Shown here: positions 1-12,100 of the stretch, in pieces
How positions within the stretch are numbered: the stretch's first letter is position 1
Layout: every line of letters starts with the position of its first letter
Assembly (NCBI GenBank): GCA_036852015.1
Contig: JAANDG010000433.1
Location: forward strand, 62,001-126,000
Direction: 5' to 3'
Length of the DNA: 64,000 nt
From: Pelodera strongyloides
Taxonomy: Eukaryota; Nematoda; Chromadorea; Rhabditida; Rhabditidae
The notes under the pieces: model-generated
The model's database searches: none
What the model was told of the DNA's origin: nothing
The model's input: only the letters and a program-made list of their open reading frames with translations
Program-made: the position numbers and the translations under genes

Positions 1-145
1 TTTCTCTTATTATTCTTTGTTAGTGCGATAGCGCTAACATAGTTTGGGTTACATCAGAGAGCCCTTTTTTCCAGTTTCCACCCTCAATTTGTTCCTAGAC
101 GAAGAAATGAAATTCTTTCGACCTAGTTAATTAAAAGAGCATATT

Positions 146-2391
146 TTAGATTATCTGCGAAATTTCTCCTTCTGTTTCATAATGATTAAGTTCCACGATC
201 GCCGTGTTCTTGAGAAACTCGAAAAAAAATCAATAAATGAAGAAACGACAAATCAATAAATGGTGAAAACGACTCACATTATTTGAATTTTTCGAGTATG
301 CAAATGTGACCGCCAGCGTGACCATCATATTGAAGCAAGTTGTTATGACGAACACAAATTTACACCAACGATTTATTTCTGTAAAAATGATCAACAAATA
401 TGTTTTTACACTTTCATGCTCATTTAGGTAACGAGGTATTTTTGGAGCAGCATAATTAGTTTTAGAAATTTTGAAGCACCGATTTTTTTACATGTTCCTT
501 GTAAACTATATGAAATGTTAATTTAACTGTACAGTACTTACCATTGAAATCAAAATGTGTAGTCACAATACTGAAAAGTCCAAGGGAAACGGATTCGAAA
601 CCCATTAGAATTGGCATTAGATCCGCTAGAAATCTTAGTGGAAGTCCGATTCGGCCGTAGTATTCAGTAAGGACAATATTTCTGGAAAAAAAATTGGTCT
701 AAATTTCCTTTTTGAAAACTGACTTTTTTCAATGAAGCTTTTTTTTAAAGAAGTCCGAAAACAAAAATTGAGGAAAGTTCGCGTATAATTTTTTTAGGAA
801 CACATAAAAATTCGAGGATAAATTGACCCCTAATAAACGTGAAACTTCTTTTCATATAGAATCAGCTCCGAAAACCACACCCGAGAAACAAATGCGATAC
901 TAAACAGTAGGTAATACCATGTCTTTGAAACATGTAGTTATAAAAAGGTGAATCTTACACCTCTACCACAATATCATAATTCACAGTCATAATCACATCT
1001 TTGTACTTGTTGATATACATTTTATGTGTTCTACAGAAATGTTGTATTATTATGTTACACATAAATGGTAGGATAAGCTTACCTCACACAATACGCCTGG
1101 AATACTCGGAGCGTAATTGGCAGTAGAACTGCACAACGGAAGAAAACATTTCCGACGACGTTTAACTCGAATAAATTTAGGAGAGATGGAAGACCGTCCT
1201 TCACGAACGGTTGAGTACTCTAGAATACAAGCGAAAATGATATTGTGGGTTTAAAGAGATAGGATCACCTCTAAATAGATTCTATAAGGAGAAGCAGTCG
1301 CTGTTCATTTTCCAATGTTTTTGGATTTGTTAACCTTATGCAGGAAGGTATTATTTTGTATTAAAATGTCTAAACATGAAGAATTAACGTTTAAAAATTT
1401 CCAATCAATCAGCAAAAATCAGTAAACTAATTGGTCTTTTTGGTATTTTTTATGCGTTTCAACTTGGAAATAAAATGGTTCGAGTCAAAAAAAAATGTGT
1501 TAGTTCCAACTCGTTCGAGTTGTTTGAGAAGTGTACATTGAACATTTAATGTAATGTATTCTACGAAAATATGAACATGACAGAATGCAAATAGAGAATT
1601 GCAGCAAATAACTCACATTGCATAAATAAACACTGGTTCCATATCTGGCGACGAAACCTCGTTTTAATTGTCTAGGGGCGGGCATGAAATCTGTGTGGAG
1701 ACTGCCGCCAATTGCTGAAAAGTCGAATAATTACAGTCAAATGATCATGGTTTATACCATAGCGAATAAGAGGAATGAATACATAACCTACAAGGGCGCG
1801 TCTAAGCCTTACAGTTAGTTGGCAACATCGCTTCCAGAATTAAAGGTAACAGTATAGCTTCGCTAAAAATAAGGATTGAAGACCTTTTAAACTAAAATAA
1901 CTAATTGTTCAATATCTTACCGATTGCCATACAAACAGCGCACACAGCGGTGAAAGCAGCTGACCAATAAACGAGTGGATAATTAAAGTAGGCGATATCC
2001 TAAAACAATAAACATTTCAGATTTAGGACATGTGTACGCCAATTTGCTACTTCTTGTATCAGTTGCACAGCTATTAAACAGTCACACAGAAACGTGGCAA
2101 GAAATCATCAACTTTTACGGCTAATTTTTTCTTGAAGCCTTCCGATAGTTTAACATTTAATAAATAATTTTCTAAAGGTAATCTGTCTGCCACATGTGGA
2201 CGAGGTTGTGACGTTGCTGTGGTAAGATAAAACCATTGAGAAAAAAAATACCCGGTTACCTCATTATTGTCATCTACGAATCCCTTTTTTAGTTGATGGG
2301 CCTCCTCCTTTGTTGTCGGAACTTGGACCACCTCCTTGTCCTGCACGTTGGCCCTTTCGGGATCGGACGCGGCCACTGCCGCGGCCGGCAT
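146..2391 (-). CDS. PGAP2/Frag1-like multipass membrane protein (7 exons, 252 aa)
   Basis: Exons, minus strand: 2391-2260, 1999-1921, 1714-1617, 1219-1083, 681-542, 378-278, 217-146. Phases agree throughout and give 252 residues, close to the roughly 250 of PGAP2. A polar N-terminus of about 44 residues is followed by a hydrophobic segment (YPLVYWSAAFTAVCAV). Next comes a loop ending in YLCN and then DGLPS, and then hydrophobic stretches around FFRCAVLLPITLRVFQAY, LADLMPILMGFESVSLGLFS and VFVITTCFNMMVTLAVTFAY. The cysteine, then LPS, then the aromatic/basic helix order resembles the Frag1/DRAM/Sfk1 family; PGAP2 acts in Golgi lipid remodelling of GPI anchors. Family assignment is inferred from this weak pattern, not from a search. 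A 43-nt intron inside the 263-nt first intron was considered but reads into a stop. The last acceptor (TTTTCGAG) is non-canonical. Confidence 0.72.
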
Positions 2392-2404
2392 TTTTGATAG
2401 AAAA

Positions 2405-2406
2405 CT
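2405..2406 (-). promoter_or_regulatory. Candidate spliced-leader trans-splice acceptor
   Basis: On the minus strand CATTTCCAG ends 13 nt before the start ATG of the PGAP2-like gene, with no exon upstream that could donate to it. In worms such an orphan acceptor next to an ATG usually receives SL1. It also supports the chosen start. Confidence 0.55.
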
Positions 2407-2908
2407 GGAAATGAGCATTTCAAAAATTAGACTTATTATTAGGTACGAAATGAAGAAAAAATCGAGAGAGAAAGAGAGAGCGAAAAGAGACAGATGTAGG
2501 ACCGGCATTTTAGGTAGAATTGGAAATACTAGGTAGGAAATATGTATAGGAAAGACGGGAGATATGACGAGGAATATAAGATAACTCTGTGAATCAAACT
2601 CAACATCGAATGGGCGGATATTTAACTGGAAAATATCATGAAGCAATAATAGCCAGTAATGTTTTACCCAAGAAAAACTGAAGCGAAACAATAGACTAGA
2701 CGAGGTGCCGCAGAAAATAGAAAATAAAATACAATAGTAGTTATATTTTCTGATTTTGCGCAAAGTGATCTCTCAATCAATAGGTCAAAAGTCACAATTT
2801 TTCCCCAGTCGTTTTCAGAGGAATGTTGAATGCTCTTTTGTCAAACAAGAATCAAAATGTCTATTGCGGTTTTGGAAAACGCTTTAGGAATCTAATGTGA
2901 AGTCGCTA

Positions 2909-3000
2909 TCTCTCTCTCTCTCTCTTTAGATGTCTCTCTCTAGTATTCTCTCTAGATCTCTCTTTCTATCTCTGGTCTATCTCTCTAAAGCCCTCTCTAT
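2909..3000. repeat. CT-rich simple repeat
   Basis: Interrupted (TC)n tract mixed with TCTAGATCTC-like variants. Similar tracts occur at about 29162-29215, 46926-47040, 47336-47430 and 63702-63722. Confidence 0.85.
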
Positions 3001-4208
3001 CCACCCAACCACCCCTTTAAAACTGCGTGATTGGCAGTGATATTAGCTGGGAATGTCTGCTCTTCATTTATTTATTCCAGTCCTTCAGCTTCAGGCTCTG
3101 CCAACCTGAGCAGGTTCTTTTTCACAATCACCAAAAAGTGGAATAATGGCAAAATGTTTCAGAGAACACATATTTTGTGCTAAACATTATTTTTGTAGTG
3201 AACATCTGTTGGACCTTTGGACAAAAAAAAATGAGATTCGGCGTAATTCTAAATTATTGATCGACAAATATCGATTGCTAACATTGTGCAACCGTGAGCG
3301 ATGATGTAAAAGTTACAGAATATCCACAGAAAGGTGGGACCTTGCAATTAGGCTAGTGACCCCCAAAGCCAAGGTGTAAAGAGTGACGAAAGTGAACGTA
3401 AGGCAGGACAATAGTTCTAACATAACAATAAGAGTTTACGGTAAAAGTTGAAATTTGTCAATTATTTGAGTCACTGAGTCCTTTCGGAAACGATACAACA
3501 ATAAAAAAAAACTAAAGACAACAGGGACTTTCAAGAAAGATGATTCATCATCAACCAAGCGAAGCGTTGCAAGGTTGACAAATATATCATATGAAGAAAG
3601 CTAGTAAAAACATTCATCAAGTGCCTAATCTAATATACATATGTACATCATAATAGACCTGAACACAGGGACATAAGAATACCAGTACAACACATAGCGT
3701 ATAGAGCATGTAAACCGGGCTCTCATATTGAAAAGGAAGTTGGATCAACGTCGATCTGAAGTATGGAAATAAGATCTTAGCAAGAACCATAAATCATAAC
3801 CAATTATCCCAAACAGGTGATGTAATTCTTATTTATTAGTATCGTTACCGATAATTGCCTGTTTGCTATCCGCCTGGTCGTTAAATAGAAGACTAATTGC
3901 TTAGATAAAACACTACGATTGCAAAAAGCTAAATGGTCTCTTTCCATTATTTCAGTTTTATCCATAAAGCCCATCATGATCAAATGATTGAATGTTGTTT
4001 GGCTCTTTGAGATACATTTGGCAAAGCAGTTTTCACTGGAAAGCCTTTTTGGCAAATTCAAAAGTGCATCCTTAGGATAGCTTGCCATTCAAGCAATGCG
4101 CTTCTTTTTAAAAAGTGATCATTATTGAGCTAAAGTGTGATCTTTTCTATAGTGAATAGCTCGTGGGAAAAATGCGCGGATCGCACTACATACAGAAGAG
4201 GCAAGGTA

Positions 4209-4629
4209 TTAAAGGATCGCAGTCACTTCAATTTCGCATTTTTACTTCACTTATAAATAAATATAAAAAGATACCTAGAAAAATACCTTTCCAATACCGA
4301 TTTACGGAACATTTATCACAGGGGGAGAAATCCCTTCGGTTGACTTTTGATTTTAGACAAAATGGGGTGTTTTCTAAATCGCAGTGGGACTTGGCCGGTT
4401 GCCAATGATGACAAAACAAAGAAAAACCGGGGAAGAGGGAAAGTGTCTGCTCTACTGTCTCAGTTGTCGTTGTCATACTGTACGTAATTAGAACGCAACC
4501 GAGGGGATTTCTTTCCCTGGGTTAATTTTTCAATAAATTGACACCGGAATGGTATTTTTCTAGGTGCTTTTTCATGTTTATGGATAATTGAAGTAAAAAG
4601 GCGAATTTGAAGTGACTGCGATCCTTTAA
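4209..4629. mobile_element. Foldback (MITE-like) element, TTAAAGGATCGCAGTCACT ends
   Basis: TTAAAGGATCGCAGTCACTT at the left end is repeated in inverse orientation at the right end (AGTGACTGCGATCCTTTAA). The inverted similarity continues inward past a TACCTAGAAAAATACC motif on one side and its complement on the other. Both ends finish in TTAA, the target used by piggyBac-type transposases. No coding capacity is seen. A related half-copy (TTAAAGGGACGCAGTCACT) begins at 21809. Confidence 0.75.
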
Positions 4630-5872
4630 GCTGTCGGAAAAGATCATGTAAATATTCAAAAACATCCCAAGACAAACTTCAACTGTACATCCTACATACA
4701 TTTTATAAACAAATAATTTGATAAAATCTACGTCATGGCACAATTTCCAAAAAAATTTTGCGTTACAGTTTAGATAGTGGTCACGGTTATATAATATTGA
4801 CTAGGAAGAAGGAACTCACAGGCACAAAGCCTTAGTTGAGTTCCGAAAACTAATGAAAATAATCAATACTTGATAACGAGCGCATACGTAACGTAGCACC
4901 CGTGTTATGGTCAAGTTTCCCGTCTTTTTCTGATAAAGAAACGAGTTTGGTTGTCCGTTTGCGAAGGTTAACCGATTGAACAATGCAAGCATTTGAACCC
5001 GTTATGTTGGGATGGGGACAGTCAGAGGAGAAGCCGAAAGGTCAAGGGCGCATTGTCAGCTCAGTGATAAAAATTAGCATATCAAATTTATTTTGTAGGA
5101 CGAGGCTAGTTCCTCCAATAAACTGTGTTGTTAAATACTTTTTGTAAGTTGGAAATCTGCGCAAAATCGCGACGCTGTGCGATTAATTCGAAATCACATA
5201 ATATAATAATAATAATAATAATTTATTGACACATTATATAAAATATATAAGTGTGCATCATATAAATGATGATGAGAAGGTTGGCAAATTAAGCCACATG
5301 TAACGATTAGCTTGAGGTTCGTTTATAAGAAAAGAGTATTAATATGAAAAATATATTCTAAAAAAAATTTTTTTTGTAATTTGAAAAAAACATCGATAAA
5401 TGTATTATTTTTAAAATGTGTTTTTTTTCTTTTGCAATTTGCAAAATTGAACCAAATGTGAAAGTGACTTTTTCGTAACATGATAATATAATTTTAAAGT
5501 GAAGAAAGGCAGAAACTCATAAGTCATAAGGTTGCTTGAAACACTGCGCAAATTATCCCCCGTAAGTTGCTGCGAAAACCTGTCTAACTGGATGGGATAG
5601 GAGACTAGCTGCACACGGACAATTTTATCACTTTTATCATTCATCCTACGTGGAATAGATACGAGCTGATTGCAAGTTATATAGTGTTGAAAACGGTAAA
5701 ATGTTTGCATCAATGCTGATACGGTAAACCGTAAACGAACAGTTGATCGCTTGATCAACCAGCTTCACAAGCTGAATTACTTCAATGTACGTACTTTTAG
5801 TGAATTGTTACATGAGAATTGGTAAGATTTCTAACGAAATTACAAAAACAATCATAAACACTTAATTGACAT

Positions 5873-6059
5873 TTAAAGCGAAATACCGGCCGGTTTTTGA
5901 AAACACATCGAGTATACCAGCATACCTATGCAGCTTATGCAAATGAGCATAAATTATAATAAAAAGTCGAACTAAATACGTTCGAGCAACTTAGCATAAA
6001 TACGGAGGAATACAGTTGCCCACGATTCGTTTCGAAAACCGGCCGGTATTTCGCTTTAA
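5873..6059. mobile_element. TTAA-ended palindromic element, family A
   Basis: Ends are TTAAAGCGAAATACCGGCCG and its inverted complement CGGCCGGTATTTCGCTTTAA. The interior is AT-rich with GCATAA motifs and no ORF. Related copies: 10589-10770, about 16180-16341, 28934-29115 and 57834-58027, plus fragments at 8270-8314 and 8431-8462. Confidence 0.85.
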
Positions 6060-6439
6060 ATAAATAAATATTGAAGTGAAAACAATGCATTTGAAATCAG
6101 GATATTCACAGGAAGTGCGGAAAATTGCCTAAGAAGACTTCTCGATAGTAAGAAAATCCTCAATGAGTTTTGAAATTGGTATGATTGCGTATCTTAGTAT
6201 TACACGGTGACAATTTTCTGGCTAACTTATTTTTAAAGTTCGGGTTCTCGCAAAATCTATAAAACAGAAGAACCGAATGTGAACGACCTTGACATTGAAC
6301 ATAAAGCCATTTTGGGAGAAAAACATCAGTGTTCAATATTAATAATATGTTGTAGAAGGGAACATACCACATTAAAAAAGGGTAAGCTAACTATGGGTTC
6401 GGTCAAAAGCTGCAAGTCTTATAATGAAGAAACTCATCA

Positions 6440-6654
6440 TTAAAGGTATCGGATCACCTGAAATTGTGTCTGTTTTTTTTCCTGATAGAGACAATTACCC
6501 TTTGCCATTTCGGACCGATCAATCCACCACTTTATCACCTAATATCTCCGTGAGTAATAGAACACTACTTTTTGTAGTCAAAATTTTTATTATCCTTTAT
6601 AGGAAATACAGAAACAAAAAAAAGACACAATTTAAGGTGAACCGATCCCTTTAA
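6440..6654. mobile_element. TTAA-ended foldback element, family F
   Basis: The left end TTAAAGGTATCGGATCACCT is mirrored by AGGTGAACCGATCCCTTTAA on the right, followed inward by TGTGTCT and its complement. The interior has CGGACCGATCAATCCACCAC. A second copy lacking a clear left end lies near 42840-43009. Confidence 0.75.
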
Positions 6655-8067
6655 AATGAAAAAAATCAAATAAACCAAAAATTCGCATATGTTCATAATA
6701 AAAATTGTGTATTAATTTTTTAGCTCACCGGTATAAGTGTACACTAAATATTAGTTCATTGTCAGTTGCCATAGGCATGAGGTTTGCTGTTCAAAAGAAT
6801 TCCATTTTTCAATATTTGGTTGGTACCCAAATCGAATCTTTGAATTAGAACACTTCACAGAGACAGGAACTGTACGAATGAGGAAAATAGTAAAAAACCA
6901 AACCGAGGATATAATAAAAATATAAAACTGGTAAGATGCAAAAATGAAAGTGTCAAATACGAGAATTATGCGTAAAGTTATAAGAAATAGTGTATGAAAT
7001 TTTAAAGGTAGAGTGCGTACATAGTCATACACTAGTAAGTAGAAACATGTAAAAAAAATAAAGATAAATGTGAAAAACTATGGAGACTCTCTTGATATGT
7101 TACTACATATAACATATGTATACGATTGACAAACATATGCGGCCGCTAAAGTAAAGAAATAATCAAGAACGGTACTCGTATCGTGAAGATAGAATAATAA
7201 TTTTGTTATAATAATTTATTGCGTACACACAGAATTCCTGAGAAAAATGCATGCAACGTACAAAATATATAAGGATACAAAGTATTTATGGATGCACAGA
7301 TTTATACCAAAGACGCTCAACTTTTTATCGACTTAAAAAGTCATTCGAAACATTTACGATTTTTGACAAAAGTTTCACACAGTGTATGAAGAATGTTACA
7401 AAAAGAGAAAGGAATCCGGTCGCAAGTCTGCATACATTAAGTGAAGAAACTGATAGTCTGCATTCGACTTTTGACAGGTTCTGAGATGAATACGAGGGAA
7501 AGTCAGAGAGAGTGGGGATCTTATGAAGATACGCAGATTAGGAGGGGGTGCGAGAGAGCATCTTCATAGGCTATGCAAATTTTCCCCCTTGGGTATGAGC
7601 GAAATCCGAGGCGCGCAGTTCAATGCAAATTTGAGGTCAATCGTCACATAGCATTGAGCTACGGACGAGTCGATTTCTCAGAGCGCGCAGCGCGCACCAA
7701 AGGATTTTGCTTTCGAAAGTAACAATGGTTCAGCGCGCACCCGCGCTCACACAAGAGCACGTTTCAGGATGTGTTGAGCGCTGGCTAGCGCGCTTTCCCA
7801 ACGAAAACCTGAATTTACTTCATAGAAAGCGAGTCGGGTGTTGCCTGATAAGCGATAGGTAAATGGAAATGGATTGAATGAAATAATAACCGGAATAAAT
7901 ATATTTTCATAGATGTGAAGTGCTTACTGACTGCTGCTCAATCAAAAATATTTCACAGAAATAAAAAAAAATTTTTTTAAAGGTGTGCATAATTTGGATG
8001 ACTACGGTACCTGGCCGAACAGTTTGCCGGAGAATAACTCTGCGAGTTCTATGTGTAAAGAAATGCG

Positions 8068-8704
8068 GTTTAAACGGCTTATTGGGTAAAACCTACTAGG
8101 ACTCCTTGGGACTACTGTAGGCAACTGGGCAACTGAAAATGGAGACCTGGGCAACTGAGGACTACCGTGGACTACCGTGGACAACCAGGACAACTGTGTG
8201 CATCCACGAAAATGTGTTTTTATAGAGTTAAATAAACCTGACCAAATTATTTATGCGACTGTATACTTTACTTAAAGTTTCGAAAACCGGCTGGTATTTC
8301 GTATTTCGCTTTAAGACACATATCTCCTTCTCAACGAACAGTATTTCTGATTTTGTATGTAACACAGCAGGCTAATTTGTTAAACTATTTGAATCAGATG
8401 TGCTCTTTTATTTAAAGGCAGCATGAACACTTAAAAGCGAAATACCGGCCGGTTTTTGAAACATCCACAATGCGTTAATTTTTCTGTCGGTTTATGATCA
8501 GACTGTTCAAAGAACCTTCAAAGCTTTCAGAGTATCCAGTTTTTTTACACTGTCTACACATGCTTTTATTCAAAGTGAATGTTATTCAAAATGCACAAGT
8601 ATATGTAGGTGCCAAAGTAGTCCTCAGTTGCCCAGAGTAGGCTCTCAGTTGCCCAGTATGTTCCAGTGCCCAGAGTAGGTTTTATCCAATAAGCCGGTTT
8701 AAAC
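8068..8704. repeat. Large imperfect inverted repeat
   Basis: The sequence around 8068-8097 (GTTTAAACGGCTTATTGGGT) recurs inverted at 8674-8704 (CCAATAAGCCGGTTTAAAC). Outer arms share TGGGCAACTG / CAGTTGCCCA motifs. The interior holds two family A end fragments (8270-8314 and 8431-8462) pointing away from each other, which suggests nested or rearranged insertions. Confidence 0.6.
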
Positions 8705-9141
8705 AGTAAAATTCCCGACATTCTCCGCAAGTAAATTGAGGAAACTTTTTCTCTCGTCCCTTTAAGGCCACTTATCATTTTAATCGAAGTGAAGGCGTAT
8801 TTCTATAAAAATAAAAGCATGTTGTCTTCAGGACCTAAAATCTAAACAATGTATCATCTTGAATTCTTGAGACAAATTACAATGGGGTTTTAAAAAAAAA
8901 ACTTAAATCTGGAAACGTATTTATTTCATCAACGCCATCCACTCTTCCCCAATACTAGAATGCTAAACTTAACGGCTTTTTGTTATTCGTCTCATATTAG
9001 CATATAAAAAATACTTCTAAACGCATGTAATAGCTTTTCGTAAACATTCACTACTGAACAATTTCCATTCATATTCCGATTCACAACTCCTAAAACAAAA
9101 TAATATTCAAATTCTTCGTCGCCTACTAAATTACTATTGAA

Positions 9142-12100
9142 ATGACAACTACAAGTCAGATATCGGCACCGAAAAAGCCTGTGAAGAACAATTTGGAGGA
9201 CCAGCCATGGTATCACGGATTCAGGGCGAGGAAAGACTGCTTGTGCGTTTTATTAATTACTTTTTTTTTAATATTTCCAATTTCTTTGTGGAAGTCTGCA
9301 GGTGTCGCAGTTATCTTTCAATGACGTAAAATTTGGAGTACTCCAGAAGTTGAAAGTAGAGGCGAAAAATGACGCATGCGCAAAACCGTCGCATATCCCC
9401 AGTCTTTAATACAGAGTGAAAATGGCAAGAAACTGTCGTACGTAACCCGTGAAGCTGCTGTACATTACCGTAATCCAGTGTTAATTCAGAAACTTGGTCA
9501 AAGAGCCGGGCGATTGGTTGGTTCGAGCCTCAGATAACAACCTTAATCATGTCGCAGAAATTATCATCTCTCTGATGGACGAGAAGAAGAAAATCCAGAA
9601 TTTGACGCTATCGTGAGATTGTTTATTATTAATTTTACAAGCACTCCCTTTATTTAAAGCGGTAGCGCATGCATCATGCAAATTGTGTGCCTTTCTGTGC
9701 ATTCCCAGCACAGAATGGCACTCACAGGTAGTTTAAAATTGATGAATTTTGCTAGTTTAGAAATGAAAACGATAAATGGAGCTTAACGGCTCTGGACAGA
9801 AAGAAGGGCAAGAAAAACGTGCACAAATTCGATAGTGTTTGTGAACTGATTGACCATTTCAAGGTAAGTTATAGCATTTATATATTTCTAATAATCTTGA
9901 CTTATCAATAGAAACGGGTTGCCTGGAAATATGGGTACTTTTCATAAACTTCTGAAACATTACCTTATTTAGGCTAAACCACTTGGTTCAATGCTATTGA
10001 AACGAGCAATTAACCGTCCTGTTTGGCTCATCAAACATGAACAGATTAAATTTGACAAGAAAAAGGTAATTAACCTTTGTTATTGGGTACATTTTGTTCA
10101 CGTGTATTTCCAATTCTCATGTAAGACTACATATTTCGTCTACTTCTACTGTAGTGTATTATTCACAAAACTACAAACTACAAAATGCAAAAATATAAAT
10201 ATAAAACTACAAACTACAAAATGCAAAAATGAAAATATAAAAATATTTGAGGATCTTCTCGGTAGTGGAAACTTTTGCCAAGTGTTCCGCGGTCGCTACG
10301 AAAGAGTCAAGGCAGATCTTGTGGAAGTCGCTATCAAAGTTTGTTAAAGCGAAATGCTAGCCTCTTTGTAAAAGTTGCATATGATAAGCAAATCCTATGT
10401 ATCCTATGCTAATTTTGTACGGTCGTACACCGCAATCGTACAAAATTAGCATAGGATTCATAGGATTTGCTTATCATATGCAAATTTTCCAAAGAGGCTA
10501 GCATTTCGCTTTAATTAGCCTGACCCTGGTAATGCCTTTACATTTTAACCATTTAGGACTTACAATTAGTACCATGTTAACTTTACGTTTAAAGCGATAT
10601 GCCGGTCGGTTTTTGAAACACATCGCGTGCACCAGCATTATTATGCAGTCTATGAAAGTGAACATAAATTAGAATAAAAAAACGAGCTAAATTCCAGCAA
10701 ATTTGCACAAATACGTAATAATTCAGTTGTCTACGATGCGTTTCAGAAACCGGACGGTATTTCGCTTTAACATTTTAACCATTATAATACACTGTCAAGC
10801 CGTTTACATTTTAACCATGTAGTCCTTAGCCCTTAGTACCATGTTAACTTTCCGTTTACCTAAATTACAACACTTCAGATTTGCCACGGAATCGACGAAA
10901 CCAAGCATGAGGAAGCGTCTCAACAGAGGAAGAGCATGATCCACGAGGCGGAGCTGATGAGCTTCTACTCACATAAACATATTATCCAGGTGGGGGGTTT
11001 TGATGTTTGTCTGAGGATTTCCCTTTGTCCCTTTTTATGAGGAGGAGCTTATTTTCGGACAGTTCTTTCATATGCAATGAAAATGACTTCTATAGCTCAA
11101 CACTACCAATTGCAATATTCATCGTAAGCTAAAGTGACATGATCTATTTATATTGTCACCTACTACGTTCTCAGGCGCACACCGCGCAAAGCTGTTTAAC
11201 ATGGGAAACGCGGAGACGCAGAAAGGAGGTTTCTCTGCGTCTCGAATTTTTCAATGCAAATTTGCATCTTTTCCCGCGGACGCGGGTAGGATTTGCGCGC
11301 TGCGCGCCTGAGGATAGAGTATTCTACGAGATGATGTTCTATCCTTTATAATCAAATGAATGATGATATTTATAGTTGTATGGCGTCGCATGTGATCATC
11401 CACCCGTGATGATTGTAATGGAATTTTGCCCGGGTGGAAATTTGCAAGATCATTTGCTCAAATATAAGGACAAAATTGAGACCAACGAGAGGCTGTGGTA
11501 CTGTTATGAGGTGAGGCACAAATCGACTATTGCAGTACAGCTCATATTGAACGGTTCTACATTTTGAACGCTGTATATCGATTTTCGAATACCAAGTTTT
11601 AAACATTTCAAGTGTTGAGAATGGTGAAGTATGTGTGTGGTTTTTTGAGGAAATGAACGAATACTCACACTATTTTGCTCAAGGTAATTAAAACCATGGC
11701 CACTCAATTGTTGCTTGTCAACCTTACATGCACACATTGTATGTGTTAGTAAATATTTAAATATTTAATATTTATTATTTCAGGCTGCCCTTGGTATGCG
11801 ATATCTTCACGATAAAAAGTGCATCCACCGAGATTTGGCTTCCAGGAACTGTTTGATTTCAGAGAGAGGAATGATTAAGGTTACTATTGATTTATGTAAA
11901 TTTATTCTTTTATAATATATTGGTAATTAGATAATTTTCCGTTTTCGGTCTTACTCCGTCCACATTGTGATACTTGACATTTATAGTTGCAGACATGGCA
12001 ACAGAGGCCGTATTCACCTACACGTAGGGAGCCCTCCCTATCCTCCCCAGGGAGCTAAAGAGTGCGTAGTGAGTGCGAGAGCAGAAGAGATTCAGAGCTC

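Larger units (their letters stand above)
2406..9141. other. Intergenic region, repeats only
   Basis: No gene is recognised between the PGAP2-like gene and the kinase gene. The span holds a CT-rich microsatellite near 2910-3000, a foldback element at 4209-4629, a short (AAT)n run near 5205-5225, TTAA-ended elements at 5873-6059 and 6440-6654, a GC-rich stretch with GCGCGC inverted motifs near 7590-7800, and a large imperfect inverted repeat about 8068-8704. Since the flanking genes are divergent, promoters for both must lie here, but no motif could be assigned. Confidence 0.6.

Noticed and set aside
2074..2763. 229-aa minus-strand ORF covering the start of the PGAP2-like gene
   Set aside because: Only the central 44 residues (2391-2260) are coding. 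The upstream part precedes a trans-splice acceptor and the downstream part is intron.
3804..4088. 94-aa minus-strand ORF
   Set aside because: Plausible composition, but no recognisable domain, no partner exons with matching phase, and repeats on both sides.
5411..5758. 115-aa minus-strand ORF
   Set aside because: No domain, low-complexity end, no splice context.
9142..9324. 60-aa ORF read straight through the first kinase intron
   Set aside because: SH2 alignment requires splicing at 9242 to 9490; the read-through tail is hydrophobic intron sequence.
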